Source: Bacteriovorax sp.
GTDB lineage: Bacteria > Bdellovibrionota > Bacteriovoracia > Bacteriovoracales > Bacteriovoracaceae
DNA length: 6,627 nt
Direction of reading: 5' to 3'
Assembly: GCA_030654205.1 (NCBI GenBank)
Contig: JAURXW010000009.1
Location: 1 to 6,627 of the forward strand
Shown: piece by piece, positions 1 through 5,063 of the stretch
Position numbering within the stretch: the first letter of the stretch is position 1
How the letters are laid out: each line of letters begins with the position of its first letter
Position numbers and translations under genes: made by a program
The notes under the pieces: model-generated
Told to the model about the DNA's origin: nothing
Database searches by the model: none
What the model saw: only the letters and a program-made list of their open reading frames with translations

Positions 1-87
1 GAAAGATCATGGAACTACATTGAAGAAGTGGGTTTAAACTACTGGAAAAATGAAGAAAAAAGTGTAATAGTATCTAACGTAGCCTAG
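1..87 (+). CDS. C-terminal end of an unidentified protein (5' partial)
   Basis: Frame 1 is open from the first base to a TAG stop at 85-87 and gives 28 residues, beginning ERSWNYIEEV and ending SVIVSNVA. The other two forward frames stop within the first 40 bases. The residues (two Trp, two Tyr, mixed charge) look like ordinary protein, but 28 codons are too few to name a family. The gene runs the same way as the efflux operon and ends 133 bp before it. No T-rich hairpin follows the stop, so read-through into the operon is possible. It could still be a chance open frame. Confidence 0.5.
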   Translation, partial: ERSWNYIEEVGLNYWKNEEKSVIVSNVA

Positions 88-122
88 TTCTGAGGTGTCA
101 TCTTTCAAAAAATTTTCCGTAC

Positions 123-151
123 TTTAAACATGTAATTTTTACCTATGTAAT
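123..151 (+). promoter_or_regulatory. Weak sigma70-like promoter candidate for the efflux operon
   Basis: TTTAAA at 123-128 matches four of six bases of the TTGACA -35 box. After a 17-bp spacer, TGTAAT at 146-151 matches five of six bases of the TATAAT -10 box. This is the best pair I found by eye between the upstream stop and the first operon gene. Transcription would start near 158, leaving a leader of about 60 nt. In a region this AT-rich such a match can easily arise by chance, so it is only a candidate. Confidence 0.3.
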
Positions 152-153
152 TT
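130..153 (+). repeat. Direct repeat ATGTAATTT x2, 15-bp period
   Basis: The 9-mer ATGTAATTT occurs at 130-138 and again, perfectly, at 145-153. The second copy contains the proposed -10 hexamer of the operon promoter. The repeat itself is directly visible. A role as a tandem binding site for a regulator is only inference, and low-complexity AT sequence is the main alternative. Confidence 0.5.
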
Positions 154-211
154 CTAAGGAGAAAGAGCTCCGTTTGCTCGTTTACTGTAAGATAACCTTA
201 AGAGAAATATT

Positions 212-215
212 GAGG
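212..215 (+). promoter_or_regulatory. Ribosome binding site of the TolC-family gene
   Basis: GAGG at 212-215 lies 5 nt before GTG at 221 and 8 nt before TTG at 224. Both codons are in frame and both give a good signal peptide. The ATG at 219 is out of frame and reaches TGA after two codons. The start is therefore GTG (chosen) or TTG; no in-frame ATG is suitable. Confidence 0.5.
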
Positions 216-220
216 TTTAT

Positions 221-1480
221 GTGTTGAAAGCGAGTGTTTGTTTACTATTTATTTTAAGTACTCAATCGGCCTTTGCCGATTCGGTTAAGCTTAATTATGC
301 TGATGTAGAGCGAATATTTTCGACTCAGAATAAAGAAATTAAAATCGCTCATATTAATCAAGAGCAATCTGATCACGATGTTTATTCAAGTTATTCTGGT
401 TTTTTGCCGGTTTTAACTTTTGCCAATGATTATACAGATACTCATGCTAGCAATGAATCTTCGGCCAAGAAAATTTTTAGTAATTCAATAGGAGTTACTC
501 AGAATATATTTTCAGGCTTTCAAGATTATCTAAAAGTAAAAAATGCTAAATTAAGTCTAGAAGAAGCGGGAAATAATTTATCAAAAGAGCGCTTAACTCA
601 GATCTCTGAATTAAAAATTGCTTTTGGAAATCTTATCTTGTCTCAGCGGTTAATCAAATTTTCAAAAGACTTAATTGTGACCAGACAAGGTATTAAAGAT
701 TTAGTGGCCCTGAGATTTTCATCTGGAAGTGAAACAAAAGATTCCTTTCTTTTTGCAGATACTCAGTTAGAAGAAGCTAACTTATCATTAATTACCTCAA
801 AACATTCACTTGAATCTGCCAAGAGAAAATTGCGATCAATTGTCGGAGGGGAATTACCTGAGGATTTCGAAGTCACAGGACTGATACCTTTAAGTGATGT
901 TCCTTTTAATCCGGATTTTCAAAAAATAGCAGTTAGTTCAACTGAATTCCAAAATGCAGTTCTGAGTGAAAAAATAGGTGCTCAAGAAGTTCAGATAAGT
1001 CAGGGCAAATTTTTGCCAACAGTAGATTTTTCAGTTTCTCGCGAACGAGAAAACAAAAGGGCCTATAGTGAAATAGATTATAATAAAAATTATTATACCA
1101 AATACTCGATAAATATTAGTTTTCCCATTTTTGAAGGATTTACCAGCTTTCATAGTTTAAAAAAGAGCGAACTTGAAAATGATAAAAATAAAATCAATGT
1201 AATAAAAACCTACGAAGATCAATCTATGCAGTTAAAAGATACTTTTGAAAAATGCATAGAGCTTAAAGCGAAAAAAGAAATTTATTTAAAATATCTAGAA
1301 GCGGCTAAACTTAGAGAAATGATCAATACCTCAAAGTATCGTTTAGGGATAATTACTTTTACAACGTGGATTGATGCTCAAAATGATTTAATTAGTTATG
1401 AAAAAAGTGTTATAGAGATAGACTTTGAAATTGAAACAAACTTATCTAAATGGGAGATCTTGGCCTTTGCCAAGAACTAG
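221..1480 (+). CDS. TolC-family outer-membrane efflux channel protein
   Basis: Outer-membrane factor of a tripartite efflux pump. Proteins of this family trimerise into a beta-barrel in the outer membrane plus a long alpha-helical tunnel in the periplasm. The 419-residue product starts with a signal peptide (hydrophobic stretch at about 5-18, probable cleavage after AFA at 17-19). The family's internal duplication is visible: a strand with FLP at 61-63 is followed by the turn-like QNIFSGF at 94-100, and FLPTVDFS at 264-271 is followed by FPIFEGF at 301-307. Between and after these lie long charged, Leu/Glu/Lys-rich helical segments (about 102-205 and 310-415). The end has the family's usual G-x-x-x-F-x-x-x-x-D-A-Q-N-D-L pattern (376-390). 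At 419 residues it is shorter than E. coli TolC (493 with signal). It is first in the operon, 10 nt before the adaptor gene. Substrate is unknown. Start is GTG (221) or TTG (224). The class is secure; true TolC orthology is not claimed. Confidence 0.92.
   Translation: MLKASVCLLFILSTQSAFADSVKLNYADVERIFSTQNKEIKIAHINQEQSDHDVYSSYSGFLPVLTFANDYTDTHASNESSAKKIFSNSIGVTQNIFSGFQDYLKVKNAKLSLEEAGNNLSKERLTQISELKIAFGNLILSQRLIKFSKDLIVTRQGIKDLVALRFSSGSETKDSFLFADTQLEEANLSLITSKHSLESAKRKLRSIVGGELPEDFEVTGLIPLSDVPFNPDFQKIAVSSTEFQNAVLSEKIGAQEVQISQGKFLPTVDFSVSRERENKRAYSEIDYNKNYYTKYSINISFPIFEGFTSFHSLKKSELENDKNKINVIKTYEDQSMQLKDTFEKCIELKAKKEIYLKYLEAAKLREMINTSKYRLGIITFTTWIDAQNDLISYEKSVIEIDFEIETNLSKWEILAFAKN
1458..1475 (+). 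other. Stem-loop at the channel-adaptor gene junction
   Basis: TCTTGGC (1458-1464) and GCCAAGA (1469-1475) form a perfect 7-bp stem with a CTTT loop. It covers the last codons of the channel gene and ends 15 nt before the adaptor ATG. No T-run follows, so it is not a standard intrinsic terminator. It could affect mRNA stability or the ratio of channel to adaptor, or be incidental to coding. The structure is seen; any function is inferred. Confidence 0.35.
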
Positions 1481-1490
1481 TGTGGTAATT

Positions 1491-2468
1491 ATGAGTTTTA
1501 TAAAAAATACTAAGGCAAAGTTAAAAACTGTTCATAAAAAGCAGTTATTAGCGATTGGTGTAGCTTCTACTTTAATTCTACTTTTGGTTTATTTAAATAT
1601 TAGCCAAAGAGAAAATACAACAGTTAAAAACTTCATTGAAGTCACTGTGAGTAAACAGTCTATTAATGTTGAATCAGTAAGTACGGGTGTGATTCAGCCT
1701 CAAAATCGATTGGAAGTTAAATCGTCTATATCGGGAAGAATGGAAAAAATTCTGGTTAAAGAAGGGGACTTTGTTCATAAAAATCAAATTATCGCTTGGA
1801 TGAGTTCGGAAGACCGTGCAGCTCTTTTAGATGCGGCCTATGCTAAAGGAAAGGATGAAAGAAAGAAATGGGAAGAAATATATCCGGCCACTCCAATTAT
1901 GTCTCCTATTTCAGGAACAGTAATTTTAAAAAGTTTTGAAGAAGGTCAAGTTTTTGTCTGGTCTGATGCTCTTTTTACTGTTTCAGATCGCCTTACTGTT
2001 AAGGCCCAAGTTGATGAAACAGATATTTCTAAAATAGAAAAAGGCCAAGTGGCGATGATAACTTTGGACGCTTACCAAGACAAAGTAATCAAGGCCTACG
2101 TTGATAAAATTGCTTACGATGCTACGACTATTAATAATGTAACAACCTATATTGTTGACGTCGTTCCAATGAATGCCCCTAAATTTATTCGAAGTGGTAT
2201 GACGGCGAGTGTTCGGTTTCATTTAGTCACAAAACATAATGTCTTAGTTATTCCTTCATTTTCGATTAAGTTAATCGATGGGAAAAATATTGTTACTGTT
2301 GTTAATAATGGAAAAAAACGCAATCAAGAAATTAAAATTGGTGTAACTGATGGAAAAAAACAAGAAGTTATAAAAGGATTAAGTGAAGGCGATGTTATAT
2401 TGGTTCCAGATTATCATCAGTCTGGTGAAAATGATCAAGTTAACACAAATACACTTGTTACTTTATGA
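1491..2468 (+). CDS. MacA/HlyD-like periplasmic adaptor (membrane fusion protein) with a very short hairpin
   Basis: Links the inner-membrane ABC transporter to the outer-membrane channel. From ATG 1491 the protein has 325 residues. It has a short basic cytoplasmic N-terminus, one membrane anchor (about 19-36), a first lipoyl half (about 74-104, with SGRMEKILVKEGDFV), a short helical link (about 106-133), a second lipoyl half (about 137-165, SPISGTV), a beta-barrel domain (about 168-245, with VDETDISKIEKGQ and IRSGMTA) and a membrane-proximal domain to the end. E. coli MacA has about 371 residues and a hairpin of roughly 70 or more; here only about 28 residues join the lipoyl halves. The frame is open upstream to a TTG at 1425, but that start would overlap the channel gene by 56 bp and put extra residues before the anchor. 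ATG 1491 follows the channel stop by 10 nt and has a weak GTGG motif 5 nt ahead. The gene overlaps macB by 4 bp. From memory, similar hairpin-poor adaptors occur in other deltaproteobacterial-type genomes. Confidence 0.88.
   Translation: MSFIKNTKAKLKTVHKKQLLAIGVASTLILLLVYLNISQRENTTVKNFIEVTVSKQSINVESVSTGVIQPQNRLEVKSSISGRMEKILVKEGDFVHKNQIIAWMSSEDRAALLDAAYAKGKDERKKWEEIYPATPIMSPISGTVILKSFEEGQVFVWSDALFTVSDRLTVKAQVDETDISKIEKGQVAMITLDAYQDKVIKAYVDKIAYDATTINNVTTYIVDVVPMNAPKFIRSGMTASVRFHLVTKHNVLVIPSFSIKLIDGKNIVTVVNNGKKRNQEIKIGVTDGKKQEVIKGLSEGDVILVPDYHQSGENDQVNTNTLVTL
2262..2278. repeat. 17-bp odd palindrome inside the adaptor gene
   Basis: TCGATTAA (2262-2269), a central G, and TTAATCGA (2271-2278) form perfect 8-bp arms. 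The spacer is too short for a full hairpin, so a DNA-level dyad, such as a protein-binding site, would be the likelier meaning. It encodes part of FSIKLIDGK in the membrane-proximal domain. Chance is a real possibility in AT-rich sequence. Confidence 0.3.
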
Positions 2469-4480
2469 TCAAGCTTCAAAACGTCACTCGCAAATACCTG
2501 ATGGGGGACGAAGAAATTTATGCCATCAAGGATTTAAATCTTGAGATAGAAGAGGGCGATTACGTCGCTATCATGGGGCCGTCCGGCTCTGGGAAATCTA
2601 GTCTCATGAATATCTTGGGGCTATTAGATCTGGCCGATTCAGGTGAATATTTTATTGATGATGTGAATACCAGGCTTCTTGATGATGAACAGGTTTCACT
2701 CTTGAGAAGAAATAAAATTGGATTTATTTTTCAACAATTTAATTTACTATCAAAACTCACAGCGAGAGAAAATATTGAACTACCCAAGTTTTATTCAAAA
2801 CTTGAAACGAATGAAAATATCGCCAGCGAATTGCTCCATAAAGTAGGTCTTAGTAGCAGAGAGAATCATTTTCCTCACGAACTCTCTGGTGGGCAACAGC
2901 AGCGTGTGGCGATAGCACGATCATTAGTGAATTCCCCTTTAGTTATTCTGGCCGACGAACCCACTGGGAATTTAGACAGTCAGAGTGAAAAGGATATTTT
3001 AGAAATCTTAGAGGATTTAAATAAACAGGGAATTACAATAATTGTTGTAACTCATGAGGATGAAGTAGGCGAGAGGGCCTCACGTGTTATAAAAATGCGC
3101 GATGGAGTTATTCAACAAGATATCAGGCAAAAACCTATCTACTCTCACTCTAAAGAAAGTGCGAAGCCGATTAAAAAGTTTTTTCCCAGTACCAAAATTC
3201 TTATGCTGCGTGAATATTTCCAACAAGGCCTTAGGAATTTATTTATTAACAAAATGAGATCAGTTCTCTCAATCCTGGGTATTTTAATTGGGGTGAGTTC
3301 AGTTATTGCTATGATGGCCTTTGGCCGTGGGGCCGAAGAATCTATTAAAAGTCAGCTGACTTCTCTTGGGAGTAATTTATTAATTATTAGACCTGAAGAG
3401 TTAAGGGGCGTAAATTTTAGTAATAAAAAATCAGAATCAAGCTCCTTTCGAAACGGAGAAATCGGCGGACGAGTCACCATAAAAGAAGACGCTAGTAGTC
3501 CCAATCTTTCTCTTGAAGATACCTATATTATTAAAGAACAAATTCAAAATGTAAAAAATACTTCGGGTCTTGTGGAAGGCAAGGTTCAAACTTCTTATCA
3601 AAATAAAAATAAAACAACTTCACTGGTTGGAACAAGTCCGGAGTATGCTGAAATGCACTCTTTAACTCCAGAATGGGGAAGATTTTTTTCTAAAAATGAA
3701 AATGATATACGAGAAAGAGTGGCAGTTATCGGAGATAGAATTGTTAAAGATTTTTTTCCAGAGATAAATCCGGTTGGCGAATTTATAAAAATTAATAAAT
3801 TAAGCTTTAGAGTTATTGGCATTCTTCCCAAAAAGGGAAATATGGGACAAACAGATCTAGACGATAGAGTGATCATCCCTGTTTTAACCGCCCAATACCG
3901 AGTTTTAGGAATTAATTATTTAAATGCCATAGAAGTTGAACTTGATAAGCTTGAACATATTAAAAATGCCCAAAATGATGTTTTAAACCTTTTGTACCAA
4001 AGACATCAAATTGGTCTTTCTCAAAGAAGTAATGCCTATAAATTACAAAATATGGCCGATGTCCAAAAGGCCCTAAGTAGCTCGAGTAAAACTATGTCGA
4101 TGCTCTTAATGTCTATAGCCACCATTTCACTTTTGGTAGGAGGAATTGGGATCATGAATATCATGCTGGTCTCAGTGACGGAGAGAACAAAAGAAATTGG
4201 GATTCGTAAATCAATAGGGGCCATGAATAAAGATATCCTTTTACAATTTCTTATTGAAACAATTGTTATCAGCTCTTTTGGTGGAATCCTTGGAATTATA
4301 ACAGGTATTTTAATTGCGATTTTACTTAAAGTTGTGCTTAAGCAAAATATAGTAGTGGGGATGGACTCGATTCTTTTATCTTTTGCCTTCTCGAGTTTTA
4401 TAGGTTTATTTTTTGGAATTCTACCTGCTAAAAAAGCTTCGGAATTAAGACCTATTGAAGCCCTGCGAGCTAGTATTTAA
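2465..4480 (+). CDS. macB: MacB-family ABC transporter, fused ATPase and permease
   Basis: Energises the tripartite pump. MacB-type proteins act as dimers and drive export from the periplasm by mechanotransmission rather than by carrying substrate across the inner membrane. The 671 residues are close to E. coli MacB (648). The ATPase domain (about 1-225) is intact: Walker A GPSGSGKS at 38-45, Q-loop Gln 90, signature LSGGQ at 140-144, Walker B ILADEP at 161-166 with catalytic Glu 165, D-loop LDS at 170-172 and switch His 197. A linker leads to TM1 (about 266-287), a large periplasmic domain (about 288-540), then TM2 (545-570), TM3 (597-622) and TM4 (635-655). The coupling-helix region TERTKEIGIRKSIGA (572-586) and terminal LRPIEALR (661-668) are typical. 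Its ATG overlaps the adaptor stop (ATGA, 2465-2468), implying translational coupling. A Ser-rich stretch at about 316-347 may be a small insert. The family call is firm; macrolides as substrate are not implied. Confidence 0.95.
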   Translation: MIKLQNVTRKYLMGDEEIYAIKDLNLEIEEGDYVAIMGPSGSGKSSLMNILGLLDLADSGEYFIDDVNTRLLDDEQVSLLRRNKIGFIFQQFNLLSKLTARENIELPKFYSKLETNENIASELLHKVGLSSRENHFPHELSGGQQQRVAIARSLVNSPLVILADEPTGNLDSQSEKDILEILEDLNKQGITIIVVTHEDEVGERASRVIKMRDGVIQQDIRQKPIYSHSKESAKPIKKFFPSTKILMLREYFQQGLRNLFINKMRSVLSILGILIGVSSVIAMMAFGRGAEESIKSQLTSLGSNLLIIRPEELRGVNFSNKKSESSSFRNGEIGGRVTIKEDASSPNLSLEDTYIIKEQIQNVKNTSGLVEGKVQTSYQNKNKTTSLVGTSPEYAEMHSLTPEWGRFFSKNENDIRERVAVIGDRIVKDFFPEINPVGEFIKINKLSFRVIGILPKKGNMGQTDLDDRVIIPVLTAQYRVLGINYLNAIEVELDKLEHIKNAQNDVLNLLYQRHQIGLSQRSNAYKLQNMADVQKALSSSSKTMSMLLMSIATISLLVGGIGIMNIMLVSVTERTKEIGIRKSIGAMNKDILLQFLIETIVISSFGGILGIITGILIAILLKVVLKQNIVVGMDSILLSFAFSSFIGLFFGILPAKKASELRPIEALRASI

Positions 4481-4495
4481 CCGTCCCATTAAATA
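4474..4495. repeat. AT-only inverted repeat spanning the macB and rluE stop codons
   Basis: TATTTAA (4474-4480) and TTAAATA (4489-4495) are perfect 7-bp inverted arms around CCGTCCCA. Each arm contains the stop codon of one of the two convergent genes. There is no GC in the stem, so it would be weak as a terminator. No other terminator fits in the 8-bp gap. Confidence 0.4.
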
Positions 4496-5049
4496 ATTTC
4501 AGATTTATTAATTTCTCTAAACTCACCCGGCAGCAAGTCTCCCAATTCTAATTTTCCAATTTTTTTTCTTATTAGACGTAAAGTAGGGAATCCAACTGCG
4601 GCCGTCATGCGCCTGACTTGTCGGTTTTTTCCTTCAGTCAATTCTATTTCAATCCAGCATGTGGGAACACTCAAGCGCGTTCTCACTGGAGGAATACGCT
4701 CTCCAATCACTGGCATTGGTTCAATAATTCGGGCCTTGCATGGTTTTGTTTGATAATCAGCTATTTTAACTCCGGCCACGAGTTTTTTTAAAGCTTCTAG
4801 AGTTGGAATTTTTTCCACTTGAACCCAGTAAGTTTTTACTTTGTCATTCTTTGGATTAAGCAATCGATCAATGAGAGCACCGTCATTGGTTAAAAGTAAA
4901 AGTCCTTCAGAATCTTTATCAAGACGCCCACAAGCGTAGACATCCTTAGGCAGATTAAAATGACTAAGGGTCTCTTCCATATTCTCTGAAGTAAATTGGC
5001 TTAATATTCCATATGGTTTATTAAATGCTAGGTATAGATGTTTTTTCAT
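4489..5049 (-). CDS. rluE: 23S rRNA pseudouridine synthase, RluE type (RsuA/RluB/E/F family)
   Basis: Isomerises a specific uridine in 23S rRNA to pseudouridine; E. coli RluE acts on U2457 near the peptidyl-transferase region. The 186-residue product has the catalytic motif GRLDKDSEGLLLLTNDG (41-57), with Asp 44 as the expected nucleophile, the KTYWVQV strand (72-78), EGKNRQVRRM (139-148) and FPTLRLIR (154-161). The PPVRTR-x-SVPT-x-WIEI stretch (120-135) closely matches what I recall of E. coli RluE. There is no N-terminal S4 domain; the core begins at once with YLAFNKPYG. E. coli RluE also lacks S4, which favours RluE over RsuA, RluB or RluF. E. coli RluE is somewhat longer (about 217). The ATG (5047-5049) gives a full core, but I see no Shine-Dalgarno sequence before it. 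The gene is convergent with macB and divergent from the MFS gene, so it is probably transcribed alone. Confidence 0.9.
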   Translation of the reverse strand: MKKHLYLAFNKPYGILSQFTSENMEETLSHFNLPKDVYACGRLDKDSEGLLLLTNDGALIDRLLNPKNDKVKTYWVQVEKIPTLEALKKLVAGVKIADYQTKPCKARIIEPMPVIGERIPPVRTRLSVPTCWIEIELTEGKNRQVRRMTAAVGFPTLRLIRKKIGKLELGDLLPGEFREINKSEII

Positions 5050-5052
5050 TCT

Positions 5053-5060
5053 ACTATAGT
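5053..5060. promoter_or_regulatory. Palindrome ACTATAGT centred between two divergent starts
   Basis: The 14-bp gap between the rluE ATG and the preferred MFS GTG is centred on the perfect palindrome ACTATAGT, which presents TATAGT, a good -10 hexamer, on both strands. I find no convincing -35 box on either side. Only 3 nt separate each -10 from its start codon, which is tight even for a leaderless mRNA. A shared back-to-back promoter is therefore only a possibility. Confidence 0.2.
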
Positions 5061-5063
5061 CTG

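Noticed and set aside
88..122. Terminator for the upstream partial gene
   Set aside because: I looked for a hairpin with a T-run after the TAG stop; the only dyad (AGGTG/CATCT) has a one-base loop and cannot fold.
1035..1052. Perfect 7-bp hairpin TTTCTCG/CGAGAAA with CGAA loop in the channel gene
   Set aside because: Mid-gene, with no T-run on either side, so not a terminator; encodes a charged SRERE-type segment and may be incidental.
1425..1490. Longer adaptor start at TTG 1425, or GTG at 1482
   Set aside because: TTG 1425 would overlap the channel gene by 56 bp and add residues that read as out-of-frame translation of its conserved C-terminus; no ribosome binding site supports TTG or GTG 1482. 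ATG 1491 fits the operon spacing.
1983..2222. Minus-strand open frame of 79 codons inside the adaptor gene
   Set aside because: Shadow of a well-supported domain-bearing gene; no recognisable protein features and no sign of a ribosome binding site.
3319..3338. GC-rich hairpin (CTTTGGCC...GGCCGAAG) in macB
   Set aside because: Explained by the general GGCC excess and the conserved FGRGAEE coding sequence; no position-related reason for a regulatory role.
3598..3876. Minus-strand open frame of 92 codons inside macB
   Set aside because: Antisense to the MacB periplasmic domain with no recognisable motifs; explained as a chance frame.
4036..4224. Minus-strand open frame of 62 codons inside macB
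   Set aside because: Antisense to a conserved MacB membrane segment; its hydrophobicity is a by-product of the sense codons.
2465..4480. Alternative reading of the ABC protein as LolCDE or an FtsE/FtsX-type system
   Set aside because: The ATPase is fused at the N-terminus to a four-helix permease with a large periplasmic domain, which is MacB architecture, and channel and adaptor genes precede it.
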